From positions 7,433,861-7,497,860 of the forward strand of contig ML058453.1 in the NCBI GenBank assembly GCA_003013855.2: DNA of 64,000 bases, read 5' to 3'. The translations under genes and the position numbers were made by a program. Shown here piece by piece: positions 44,028 to 56,562 of this stretch. Origin of the DNA: Liriodendron chinense (taxonomy: Eukaryota > Streptophyta > Magnoliopsida > Magnoliales > Magnoliaceae). The notes beneath the pieces were generated by a model. It was not told where the DNA came from. It searched no databases and saw only the letters and a program-made list of their open reading frames with translations. Numbering within the stretch: position 1 is the stretch's first letter; every line of letters starts with the position of its first letter.

Positions 44028-47000
44028 ATGGAAGGCGGAGACGGCGGTGGTCTTGATGGTGGACCGAAGCTAGAGACCTTGAAGCTGAAAGAAGATCGAG
44101 ATATCAGAGCCGTCCATGCGATTCGGGAATCGGAAGTTTCGATTTCTTCGCCGGTTACTAGACAGAAAGCTGCTGCTGCAAAGCAGATTATTGAGAACCA
44201 TTACCGGAATTACTTGCAAGGGCTTCAGGATCGGAAGGAGAGGTATGTGTCCCAGGATCGGTTTCTTTCGTGTCTTTTCTTGGTGCTGAGGATTGGATTT
44301 TCTTGGATTCTTGTATACAGAGGGGAATTCAATCTCTACGTTACACGTGGCAGTTGTCTGTAGTGATTCGGATGTTGACTTGGTGGGATGCCATGGGTGG
44401 GCCGTTTTGCTGTGGTAGCCGTCCATAATAGCATGAAAGAAATGGACGGTTTGGTACAAAAGGCCAAACTCATGGTAGCTGGATGGTTAGAGTTGCCTAA
44501 TCACTGGGAATTTTGGAGTACGGCCGGGTACAAGTGGTGGCCCACCAGATCAACAAGCCGTACATGTTTCCACATGTATGGTGAGGATGTCAGTAGATAG
44601 AACTTTTAAGATGAGCATGTCGTGATATCTGGATTTGTTTGGTTGTGAATTATCTTCTTGTTGTGTACTACATTCTGTTCTTTAGTCATGAATTTCGGGT
44701 GAAATCTGCTGGCAGGGATTCTATCCCTTAATCCTTAGTGATCGATCTGAAAGATACCTATGGTTTTCGGAGAAATGCCATAATGACAGCACGCTTCTTT
44801 GAAGTTCTGTGAATTGCCCTCTGTCAGTACACATGGCAAATTGTGTATGGTGAGGATGTTGATCTGGTGGGCCACTGAGTGGATGGGCCGGATGCCGAGT
44901 GTTGGGATTGGACAACTCTGACCATCTGATTGTTATGAGTCTTGCCCATTGAATGTGGGTGTTGCTTATTCAAGTTTACTCTTCCTTTTTCGGCTACCGA
45001 TCAGATGGCTACCACAGTCTGATCACCTTGCTTTTGGGGTATGACCCATCTGTGATGGCGACCCACCAAATCAATGTTCTTAACTTGCACAAATGCCACA
45101 TCTGTAAAGGAAAGTGCATGTGGAAGTAGCATTCCTTGTTAAGTGTTTAGTCATAGTTGTTCTCTTGGATGCAAATACTTAGTGGTTTAGAAAAGCTAGA
45201 TTTGAATATTTGACGGCTAGATATTCTGGTTAGCCGTACTGGGTAGGTTTTTTTTTTTTTTTTTCCTAAAGGTGCTGCCCTGGGTCTGGGTAGTTATGTA
45301 CCAACAAATAACTAAAGAGCATTGGCCATGGAAAGGACCATCTTTTTAAGGCAATGAAATTTACATCTAGAATTTCAAATTCTTTTTATTATTTCAGCAA
45401 TGTGCAACCTTTTTTGTGGAGTTTGAATGAATCAACCTTTCCTATGCATGCGTACTTGGTAATTGACTTCCATGTAATTTGTTTCAGACGCCAAACACTT
45501 CAAAAGAGAGCAGAAGAAGCTCAAGTTTCAAGTGAAGAACAAGAAGAAATGCTAAGAAATTTGGAACGCAGGGAGACAGAATATATGAGGATGCAAAGAC
45601 GGAAAGTGGGTATTGATGACTTTGAGCAATTAACTATAATTGGGAAAGGAGCATTCGGAGAGGTATTGCATGGCTTTACATTTGAAATAATATGTAGAGC
45701 CTTTTAGAGTAATTTACATATCTTCTTCTTTCGATTAAGTAAAAGATAGTTAGCATTGTTTGTTGGATATGGGCCCGTGGCTGTGGGGCCCACTTGTGGG
45801 CAACTACTAGCGGGACACGAGAGTTTCTCTCTTTTCCTCATCCGTGTTTTCTAGATTGCATAAAGGTGAGATCGGACCCAAATTTCCCGACGCTTCCCTA
45901 TAAAATGGGGGAGACTCTCTTGTGAAAAGCATTAAGTGATTCCAAGAGTCCAAAGAGAAAATAGAGAGGGTGATTACCATATCCTATATGTCCATTTGGC
46001 CTACCCTTATACGATCCAAGCTGCAGATCATAATCCGGGGCCATCTTAGTCGTAGAATCAAAGCGGCGATCAAACCTATCTGCTCCCATAGTGGTTAGGC
46101 AGCCCACTAGACGTGCATCGTAGATCTTCATCTTTTGCCAAGGTCCCATATTGTGTAGACTGTCAGATTCTGTGGGCCCACTCTTCCAGGCTGACTTTGA
46201 TTCTTTTTAAATGAATTGCTAGCATTATGCATGTCTTGATGGTCTGTTTCAAGTTAAATGATCTGAATGAAGAAACAAAGTTGCCTTGTAGCACATGTAA
46301 CACAAACACAGGCACATGAATCTATCCGTTGGACATGGACATGACATGTCAGACGCGGGGACCTTAGAAAAACCAATATGCACCACCTCCTTACAGATAT
46401 ATAGTGATATTGAAAATGCCTTTTTTATTGTTAAGATATAGCAACATCGATTTACATAGTTATAAGTACATGTACATGGGAACTTTAAATAGTGTACAAA
46501 TATCACTAAAATGTAACAGTAAAAGGTACATTAATGTTTTTTTTCCCAGTAGCCTTGTTGATGTGTGTCTGACAAATGTGGTCCACAAAAGTGTTGGACA
46601 TGGCAGTATCCTTGTTACATAGCTTATGGAAAATTGGTCAAAACAAGTGTCGGACATGGCAATTATTAGAAAATGGAGTGTCCATGTTACACTGCTTATG
46701 GCAATTGACTCTACGGCTTTACTCAGATGATCATTGGTTTCCTGACTGACCAAATAGTGATTGGAAACTTCATTCTTTTCGTTGCTCCTTGCTTTTATCC
46801 ATCAACTGCTTGACTAGTATAGTTTACGGCAAATTGATTCTATGGCTTTTCTTGTATGACAGTTGATTAATGTTTCCTGATTAAATAATTATTTGTCAAT
46901 GTTAGAAACTTCATTCTCTTACTAGCTCATTTCTCTTATCTATGAAATGGTTGCCTAGTGCAGGTAAGGCTCTGCCGTGTTAAAAATACAGGAGAGATTT

Positions 47001-50000
47001 TTGCCATGAAGAAGTTGAAGAAATCAGAGATGCTCAGTCGAGGACAGGTGAATAGTCCCTAAAACTAAAACATTGACTAAGAAAGATGCCAGTTGCAGTA
47101 TTTTTGTATCTCTTAATTCATGGGAGCTTCTCCAATCTCCTCTTCAACTTAAATCTTTCTTATTCCTCTATAGTCGTGAAAATTTCCAATTTTTGCACAT
47201 AGCATTATGTATTCTATAAATTCGTTTAGCAGGTCAAATTAGCAACTTTCTACCACTGGATTTCATGCACCCTAAAGGGTTCCCTACGTGTCAGTTGGGC
47301 TTGGTCAATTGGACTTGGCCACAATTTTACTCAGTCCAAGTGTATAACAATCTTACATTTATATACCCCACGATTGACTAATCTGGATTTTTTTAGAACT
47401 CCGTCTTCCAAAAGTTTTCACTTACAGTACTGCAATTATTGAAAATTAGGATTTCGTCTTCCAAAACTTGTCACTTACATCACTGCAATTATTGAAAATT
47501 GTCTGCATGTAGCCATGACCCTGACTCTGATTCAAGCCATACAGAACAAAATGCAAACTGTTCTCTCTCTCTCTGTGTGTGTGTGTGTGTGTGGGCGCTC
47601 GCGCGTCTTTTCACTCACTGTTTCTCTCTCTCACATTTCAGGTTGAGCATGTTAGATCTGAGAGGAACTTGCTTGTGGAGGTTGACAGCCGGTGCATTGT
47701 AAAACTTTTCTGTTCATTTCAAGACTCAGATTTCTTGTACCTTATCATGGAGTATCTGCCTGGTGGTGACTTTATGACTCTTTTGATGAGAGAAAATGTT
47801 CTTTCCGAAGATGTTGCACGATTTTATATAGCTGAGAGTATACTAGCAATTCATTCTATTCACCGCCACAACTATGTCCACAGGTATTTATTAAAAAAAA
47901 TGGTTTTTTAGTTACTTGTGTGTGGATATTAAGCTGTAATCATCATAAGTCTTGTTAATTATTCTTGCTAGGAGGAATTGGTTTCTGCACATTCACCTTC
48001 AGAAATGGTTTTGCAACAGTTTTTAAGCTATTTCAGGATGCTAGAAGGAACTAGCAATTTGATATGTGCAAAAATTCATTACTTGAATTTATTTATTCAT
48101 GTTTGGAATTCAAACCCAATTCTACATTTGTACTGGGAGAAACTTCTTCCAGAGGAAATGTTAAAGAGCTTTGAACACAAAGTGCTTCTGTGTACAGGGA
48201 CATAAAGCCAGATAACTTCTTGCTGGATAAGGATGGGCACGTGAAACTCTCTGATTTTGGATTGTGTAAACCCCTAGATTACAAATACTCAACAATTTTA
48301 TTGGAAAATGAAGTCCTAAGCGGTCAGGAAACAGATGAAAATGAAGGACATTCTGGGATTGACAGCGTCCCTTGGATGATGCCGAAAGAACAATTACAAC
48401 AATGGAAACGCAATCGTCGTGTGTTGGTAGTATTTTCATCCTCAGACCCATTATTCATTTTTATGACATCCCCATTTACACTAACCATGCTTAATAGAAC
48501 AGCCTATTGAGCCTAAGTGTTGACTTGTCAGTACATCGATGTGTTCTGCAGGCTTATTCTACTGTTGGAACTCTTGATTATATGGCACCTGAAGTGTTGC
48601 TAAAGAAAGGTTACGGAATGGAGTGTGACTGGTGAGAAGTAATTCTGTTTTTTTTTTTTGCTCAAGTACAAAACCATAATTATGTTCATCTACATTTATC
48701 ACCTATGTATCTTAGAACATGGGTCATAGCCAATCATGTCTTGGGCTTATGGTAAGAAAACTTTTGGTTTGAAGGCTGCGAGAACATTTTATTGAGAGGG
48801 AAACAAAGGTTTTACAACATAGCGAGGATTCTTGAAACACCATCAATTGGAGAAGGATCCCTTACCTTGCCAAACCATTGACTACATCACTTCCTTACAT
48901 GTGGGAAATCGAAAGGAGACCATCTGTCTTACCCACCATATTATCAGAAGCTCTTAACTCTACAATCTAGTCTGTGGAAAGATGAGATTGAAAAGCAAGA
49001 GCATGATTGGTGGTTGCAGATGTACCTGGCTGCTCCATAGACATATCTGAATGGGAAGAATGAATGATACTTTGAGGGCAGCCAGCTATTTTTCAACTTA
49101 TAGCATCATCTCTTGGGTCTGCCATTGAATTCCCAAAATTAAGAGGAATCTCCCCTTCAACAGCAACAGTGTTGGCAGCAACATTCTTTGGTTTTGGGCA
49201 CAGGTGAGGATGTAGATCCCAACAATATTCCTTAGTATCTCACCTTTTCCCACAATGCGTATATTTCAGCTCGTCTCTTTCATCAGAAGACAACTGTTCT
49301 TTAGCTGATTCTCTTCCAGAGCTGCTTGACTTAGGGTTTCTAGAATTTGGAACCAGCATAGACTTTTCCATGAACCAGCACAGCAATTTGATCAATTATT
49401 GTTGCTTTTCTACTCACTTCTCCTTGAATATAATTATACACTGATTCTGGCAAAGGCAATTATTCCTTGCAAGAATTTGCACCCTTTGCAACTTAGTCAC
49501 GGTGAAGTCCAGCCAAGAACTCAAAGATCCTGTGATATTCTATTTTCTTAGTTATTTCTTTAGCAGTTTGAGCCAGTGGTCAACAGTGATTCAACTCTTC
49601 CTGCTTTTGTCTCATCAGAGCAAAGTATTCCTCTATTGACATTTCTCCATGTTGCATCTTTGTTATTTCACTATGGAGCTGAAAACGCGCAGAGTCATCA
49701 CTCAAGGAATATCTTCCTTCAATAGTGTATATTTCTTTTATAGTTTTCCAAAAAAGTCCTTGACTAATGTTAGGTTGTGTGAAATGAAGAAGCGATAACA
49801 TCACTGCCAGATTTTAACTTTCCTAATCATTAGGGGATGGATCATCCACATTGGACTCCTTTTTTATTTGTAGTTATGTAACCCAGTTTTCTTTTACTAC
49901 CAATATGCATCTTAGCGGACTGGACCTTTCCAAATAAATTTTTTCCATCATGCTTTACTGGGGTAATTTATGACACGGGATGATTGTAGCGTCAAAAGTA

Positions 50001-53000
50001 GTGTCTTTTGAACATTGGTGCCATCTACCATTCTTCTTCTTCTTCTTTGTTACTTTCTTTCTTTCTTTTTTTTTGAACATTGATAATTTTCTTGATTAGA
50101 GGCCACAGCCTAAAGAATACAAAGGATCGAAAACAAAAAAGAGAAAATTACAGCTCAAGCCAATGGAAATACAAAGGATCGAAAACAAAAAGGAGAAAAT
50201 TACAGCTCAAGCCAACTCTCTGGGAACTGAACAATGACCTTCGGTGCAATTGTCCATTCCATAACATGTGATTTAGTCCTTTTAAAACCTTCCAATACTT
50301 GCCCCTTCCGATTCCTGAAACATCCACCATTCTCAGCAAGTATTCTCAAGAAATAAAGGAGTGTAATAGGTCTGATTGGCCTTTTGTCCAAATTTGACTA
50401 AAATATCAATCATCTGAGAGACGCCTATGTGTGATCTTCAGAATTCAGAGAGCTCCGTGGGCTGATCTAGTCGTGCTGATGGGCCACACAAGCTAGCTGA
50501 TCACACCAGCGGGGAGATCCTGAAAATTTGGGGAACTTTGTAGGACCTGCCAGTCACTCTGGTCTAACACCAGTGTCCTTTTGGTTACTTTGTTCTGGCC
50601 AATAGGGCCCGACTCTGGAGTCTAGACACGCCAGTGGGCTCTATTGATCACATCTTTGCAGCCTGTTGATCTAGATATCCATGCCTGTAGGGCCTGCTGG
50701 ACACATTGGTCATTTTAATAGGGCCCGCTGGTCATGCAAATGAATAGGGATGTGAATTGCTTGTAGCCAGGGGTTACAGGGATTTCCCTTGACATGGCCC
50801 AATGGAAAAGTGCCACGTGCGTGTCAGATGGGGAGCTTGCAGTGAAAAGGTTAAAATCATCATTTCACCAGTGGAATCTCTGCTTTTCATTGCGGGCCCC
50901 CACATCTAACAGGTCACAGGCAATTCATGTCAAATGAATAGAGAGCTTTTGTGGGGTCTGGGGCTGATGTGGATGAGTGCTAGATGCTGGCTGCTAATGA
51001 GGGCGGGCCATGCGGGCCTGTTGCTGATATGGGTGGGCCCCATAGAGCCAGCCACATATGGGGTATAATAGCCCTGTAGGGCCTGCAGGGAAAAAAAAGA
51101 AAAGAAAAAAGAAAAAGGGAGAGAGAAGAAGAGGATAGAGAAAGGATATGATTAGGTTTCCTGCTCTGATGCCATGTTAAATTCATGTTATTAAAGAAGA
51201 AATGAGAAGAAAATGGGAAAGGAACAATGAGAGAGCTTGAGATCACCTCTTACATTTACATGGAGACGAGATTAGTTACAAAAGATTAATATAAGCATAT
51301 GGTGCTCTGCAGGAATACCAAAGAGTGCATACAATGTAATGCTTCTAACAATAACTTGTTATTTATGTAGTTATACCAACTTCGTATGATTATGTAGATT
51401 CCCAAAGAAGGATTCTTTTCCATATATTTTGGAAATTCTACCAGCAATGATTAGACCACTCTCAATGCAAGAAATGTTGTTCTGAACATGTTAAAATAGT
51501 TTCATAATTGACACCCACCATCTGTACTTTAGGTGGTCGTTGGGGGCAATCATGTATGAGATGCTTGTGGGATATCCTCCCTTCTGTGCTGATGATAAAA
51601 GGATTACTTGCCGGAAGGTATTTCAAATATGGTGTTTTGTTGGCCTTACACCCGCAGATGTTTGCTTTCTCCATTTAATCCCTTACTGCTGCCAAATAAT
51701 CCTAATGGTTTCTGGTAAATCAGATAATAAATTGGAGGACGTGCTTGAAATTCCCTGAAGAGCCAAAACTATCAAATGAGGCTAGAGATCTGATCTGTCG
51801 TTTGCTGTGTGATGTTGAAACAAGGCTGGGGACCGGAGGAGTGGAAGAAATAAAGGTAGTTTTCTCTTTTGATATAGGATTAGGTATAGGATATAGTCCT
51901 TGACACAAGAAGACTGGGGGCCTAAAACATGTGATATAGTCCCCAATATCGACGGCAGTATGAAATTCACAGAATATCAGGTCATTTTTTTGTTTTTGTT
52001 TTTGTTTTTTAACTTTCCATGGTATTGTGTAATTTTGTGGTATGCCAAGTAATCGGGATAAAGCTTAGATGATGATGATGATGATGATGAGTACCACAGC
52101 CATTTCTTTATTTATGTCGTTTCTACCAGTACCTATGAAACTGAAATTTTTGCACACAATATTTGATGGTATGGAATTTGGAGCATGGTGACTTCTGTAA
52201 AGAATCCCACGCCTCTTTGTCATCGGCAAACTGTCCAAATGTTCACGTTTACAATGTTACTGTTTTGTTAGGCACATCCATGGTTTAAAGGCGTGCAGTG
52301 GGACATGCTGTATGAGATGGAAGCTGCCTACAAGCCTGTTGTTGATGGAGAGCTGGATACTCGAAATTTTGATAAGTTTGATGAAGTGAGTTTTTAATGT
52401 ATATATTTTCTCAGTAACTGCAGGGTGTGCCTTTTTACTCGAACAATGTTATGACTGCTATGACTAACTTCTTGAGGTCTGTATACATTTTTTTTAGAGT
52501 CACCACAATGAAAGACACTGTTGAACTATTCTATGCTAGATCCTAATCTCTGATTAATAAGCCATCAAAATGAAAACATTCAATGGATTATTAGTCAGAG
52601 ATTAGATTTCTAAATAAATCTTGGTTTTTGATGATGACATATCTAAAGTGGGTCACAAAACTCGGACAGTTTGATTGAGTTAATGAATGCCAAGTCGACA
52701 ATTTCAGAGCGCCCAGGTGTCAACCATCCCACTGCCAGAGAATCAAACCACTACCCTTTTACATTCACTTCTCCACCCCTCTCCCACATCTTGCAAATCA
52801 CTCTCCTTTGCATTGCATATGCCACATCTACTAGTATATTTAACCATTTTACAAAGATTTTTTTTCCATATCTTCATGAAAAATTTCTGATTGTTGCATG
52901 GTTTGCTGGAATCAAATTATCCTTGTTTGGGACTTCGTTTTTAAGGATCACATCATATGATAGAAGGTTTTGCTGACACCCATAGGATGCATTATTCTTG

Positions 53001-56000
53001 AATTCTTCTTTAGACATTGTCAAATTATTGAAATTATACAATTCTTGCAAGGAATCATATGAACCTTATTGTGTAGGATGGCAACAAGTTGAGATAATAT
53101 CTATCCATTATGCTTTAAGTAATCATGCTTTGACTCAGAGGAATGATTTCTTGTCATAGCCTTACAGGTGTTTCTTTTGGTTTTCCTAACTAGAATGAGA
53201 TTTCTTTACTGAACTTTTGTTCCTTCATAGGTAGATGATCCACCATCAGCATTGACAAGAGTGGGACCTTGGCGCAAGGTACAGACTTTATGTTCTTTTA
53301 GTTGATCTATTTTCCGTGTCGATGCTTAGCAGAAAGTAATTTATAAGCGATACTTGTCACCTGGATTACTGGTTTCATGAGTGGTAATTGTTATTGGATT
53401 AGTGGTTTAATAAGCAATAATTGTCATGTGGACCATGTATTTCAAGTTCAACTTATTTTAGTTTCTATCTTTTGAATTTGTTCATGACACTTTAAATTTT
53501 CACAAGGGCACACCCTCGCACATCCTTCATCATATCATTCTGCCCGACTACAAGATTCTTAAAATAGTTTCAAATAGTTAAGGTTTGCAAAAGGGATTCA
53601 TCTGTTAGACTATTAATTAGCTGTTTTTTTCCCGTTTCAGTTAATTTTCTCACTTTTGCGTATTGCTGATAGTATGCTTGCTTATTGTACCTATTAGGGG
53701 CATTTTTATACATTGGAAAACCCAGTAATCCTTTTTTAAATGTTCGGATTGCTCATGAACACACGAGATCTAACTTCCACATGGTAGCAAAGTACTCACA
53801 AGGGGATTCATCTTTTTGCCTGAATTTTTTTTCTTTAATTTTATTTCCAGAGGAATTTTGTGCAGCACATCGTTATCATCTTGTAGCAACAACTTCCATG
53901 AGAAGGTTGAAACCATGAACCAGATCTGGTCAAGAGATCTCTACTTTATTCTTGTGTGCCCCTTGAATTTCACCAATTCCTTCTTCAACAACCTATCACC
54001 ACATCTCTTCAGCCTGGATGTAAAGACCCTTGTATAATCTCTTGCATTATTCAATAGATAATTGCTTATTCCTACAAAGAAGTGGCACAAGTAGACAAAT
54101 GGCCTAATGCCCATCTAGCATGATAATGGGCCACACAAGAATAGTGTACGAACAAGTCAGGGTGCTAAAACTGTACTATTAGGTATTTTATTCTCTGCTA
54201 AAATAAAATGGTATGTTCATGATTTTCAACCCGACGGGGTTTGGGTGAACGGCTAGCATCGTGGGTGTGCTCCCCACAGATGCAGGTTCGATTCCCCTCC
54301 CCGGCATTACCCGATGCATGCGGTTGCGGGTGATTGCGTGCATCTGTAGGGATTAGTCTTGCCTCAAAATGGGGCGGGGATACCCGGTGTCATAAAAAAA
54401 AAATGTTCATGATTTTCAAACCTCCAAATAAATTTTACTTATATATGTTCGATATTGGGCAAATCACAATCATGGCCACTGAGTTAATTGATTCTTGACA
54501 TGCTTCTATTGACATGGACATTAGCACTGGTTTCTTCAGTTTGACATTGCCTTTTGATTTGGAAATGAAGTAATCTGTTGTATGTTTTTCATGTTTAACT
54601 ATTGAATATTCAGGTTTTTTGGTAATGATGTGGGCCTTGTTGATTCTTGCAGATGTTGACGTCAAAAGATGCCGATTTTATAGGGTATACTTTCAAGAAA
54701 TCAGACATGATTAAATCAATAGGAGTTTCAGGTTTGCCCATTTTGAGATTTAAGATACTTTGTATTATGATATCTTATCTAGCTAATGATAGAGCATATT
54801 CTCATTTACTTCATACTAATGGCAGGTACAGACATGAAAGTGAACAGTTCTTCAAAGGCACCTTCACTTGCTTCCTTGTTTGGCACGGGTAACTTTCTTC
54901 AAATTCCTGACTTCTGTAGTTGCTTCTATATCAAATATGATATTGTACTAAATTGGAATTACAGTGTAGAGATGACTAAATGTATACTATATTGTTCCTT
55001 GAAAATTTGTGAAAGTGGGGTCTTGTAATGTCACTTGAATGAGCATTCATAGAGCAAAAATTCTACTTTGATGTAGCAAAATTGAACAAATAGAACAGAG
55101 ATGAAAGATTTGAACATATGTTCCACTTAAGAAGATCAATTCCTACTGATCACCAAAAAAAAAAAAAAAGGGTGAAGATTGGCTCCCCAAGATTGATATC
55201 CAGGGCCAAAATTTGGATTGTGGGAGAACCCAACGACCTTCCATTACTTTAACAATACAGAGGAATCACTCTTCTAACAATCCATAACTAAAAGCAAACT
55301 TTTAGGAAACTTTAATTCACTCAAGTATTCATTATGTCCAAAGTATTCCATAACTGAAGTCATGGCCACCGTTACCGATACTCTCCCTCCCTCCCTCCCC
55401 CCCCCCCCCCTTCTCTCTCTCTCTCTCTCTCAAACATCATCATTGGTCTTTGGCAACTAATGCCATTTGTGCAGCCGTTTTGGCAGGCACCTAAAAATGA
55501 GTTCATCTCATTTTTCTTAATCGTAATTATGTATTAGAGATCATGATTGTTGCCATATTATTTTGTTTGATTTATTAAACATAATGGTCTTTCTTGAGAT
55601 GCAGCCAGACACTAGAAAGTCATAGTATACATGCTTTAAAACACGATGTTTTAGTTACATGCTTCTTGTCCAATTCTTCTTCTCATTATTAGGACCTATG
55701 ATGTACAGGTGAGTCTTGAATATGCCACCTGACCCTAGTTCTATTCCCTTGGCTATGACTGCTAGGCTTTTATAAAAGAAAATGACCAGTTTAACCCTTG
55801 TGCCATTCACAAAGGAAATAAGAACATGGCACTTTATCAATATTTAAGTTTCATGAATTATGGTTTGTTTTGTATGACATTCAAGACTTTCAATCATGAA
55901 ATGGTTCATGAAGGTGTGCTCAGATTGTACCATTACCACCACCACTTGTGGTGGTACCGGGCTGTTGTGGGGCCTATATCAACTGGGAATCAGATCCACG

Positions 56001-56562
56001 CCTGTTCATTGTGTTTTCCCCCTTATGCTCACTATAGAAACCAAAACTCAGGCTGATCCAGAACTTCGGCGGGCCAAACCGCAGGGAACAATGTAAATAT
56101 TATGCCTAGAACCTCTAAATTCATGTGGTAAGGCCTACCTAGGTTTTGGAATGTCCTAATATTTGGCATCCCTTCTTTCTGACAGTAGGGAAGGTTTCAT
56201 TGGTTGCATGTCTGCTCTCAACTTTTCCTTATGGTGTAGCCCACCTGAGTTTCCATGTTGTGTATATGCCATCTAATCCATTCAAGACTTCTGATGGTGA
56301 AATGGTTCATGATCTCGGCAAAAACTTTTGCCTCTGCTATTTCAGACATCTTGAACTTACCTTGGACCCCCTGATCTCAACATGTGACCATCAGCTTGAT
56401 TCCTCAACCCTTAAACAGTCTTGTATTATTCTTTATATTGTTTCAAATATGCTGATTAGAATGCTTATGACAGTCTGATGTTTTTCATGCTGATGTATTA
56501 TAGATATAGATCACATCGACCTGCAAGAAGGCACAACTCCGAGCGATGACCAAACATTGTGA
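44028..56562 (+). CDS. NDR: NDR-type AGC serine/threonine kinase, thirteen exons
   Basis: Exons: 44028-44242, 45488-45662, 46964-47047, 47642-47883, 48198-48426, 48552-48631, 51533-51617, 51724-51855, 52272-52385, 53231-53278, 54653-54731, 54826-54888, 56504-56562. All junctions are GT-AG, and the 1605 nt close to 534 aa, normal for plant NDR kinases. Residues about 40-105 form the charged helical N-terminal region that in NDR/LATS kinases binds MOB1. Kinase motifs: GKGAFGEV (124-131), Lys146 in AMKKLKK, HRD 238-240, DFG 258-260, the NDR-specific insert 261-315, activation-loop Ser318 (AYSTVGT), and the hydrophobic motif Thr481 (FIGYTFKKSD). NDR kinases act with MOB and upstream STE20-type kinases in polarity and growth; plant roles include pollen development. 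Oddity: GTPDYIAPE is GTLDYMAPE here. Exon 13 has two acceptors 6 nt apart. A Copia remnant sits in intron 6 and a SINE in intron 10. Confidence 0.95.
45663..46963. other. NDR intron 2, possible insertion at 45757-46180
   Basis: Mostly plain intron. From 45757 (TGTTGGATATGGGCCC) to about 46180 the sequence changes character, with GGGGCCCAC and 'gacacgagagtttctctc' text. It ends in 'tcccatattgtgtag', which partly mirrors the start, so an LTR- or MITE-like insertion is possible. I see no target duplication. Confidence 0.35.
49205..49870 (-). pseudogene. Copia gag fragment
   Basis: Read leftward: LKPNISQGLFW-like start, then an EIYTIEGRYSLSDDSARFQL segment, MQHGEMSIEEYFALMRQKQE and a later YTHCGKR-stop-DTKEYCWDLHP segment. 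This is the Copia gag helix region followed by a ruined CCHC knuckle (first Cys and His replaced, stop inside). Several stops and shifts. Confidence 0.78.
50116..50213. repeat. 52-bp tandem duplication
   Basis: 'aatacaaaggatcgaaaaca...gaaaattacagctcaagccaa' occurs twice in direct succession (about 50116-50167 and 50168-50213) with one A/G difference. It lies in A-rich text that resembles a reversed LINE 3' end. Confidence 0.9.
51175..51350 (-). repeat. LTR of the intron-6 Copia remnant
   Basis: On the minus strand it begins TGTTAGAAGC and ends TTTAACA, giving TGTTA...TAACA inverted ends, directly followed by the tRNA-Met primer-binding site. At 176 bp it is short, as in several Copia lineages. 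Confidence 0.75.
54230..54402 (+). mobile_element. tRNA-related SINE with perfect 17-bp target duplication
   Basis: A 173-bp body. It has a box-A-like TTTGGGTGAACGGCTAGC near the start, box B GGTTCGATTCCC (54284-54295), a GC-rich tRNA-unrelated part and an A9 tail. The 17-bp ATGTTCATGATTTTCAA occurs directly before (54213-54229) and after (54403-54419) without mismatch. It is inserted in NDR intron 10, sense to the gene, and looks young. Confidence 0.9.
55379..55432. repeat. (CCCT)n, C run and (CT)n tract
   Basis: 'tccctccctccctcc' then about 13 C bases, then '(tc)n', inside NDR intron 12. Confidence 0.95.

Larger units (their letters stand above)
48780..51350 (-). mobile_element. Copia remnant in NDR intron 6
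   Basis: On the minus strand the element starts with a 176-bp LTR (51350-51175), then a primer-binding site TGGCATCAGAGCAG (51174-51161), one change from the usual initiator tRNA-Met match. A degenerate gag follows (49870-49205). No pol and no second LTR are visible, so the 3' half is lost. The left limit is approximate. It lies antisense to NDR, the orientation usually tolerated in introns. Confidence 0.75.

Noticed and set aside
54230..54402. tRNA gene candidate because of GGTTCGATTCCC
   Set aside because: No cloverleaf can be drawn; the A tail and 17-bp target duplication show a SINE.
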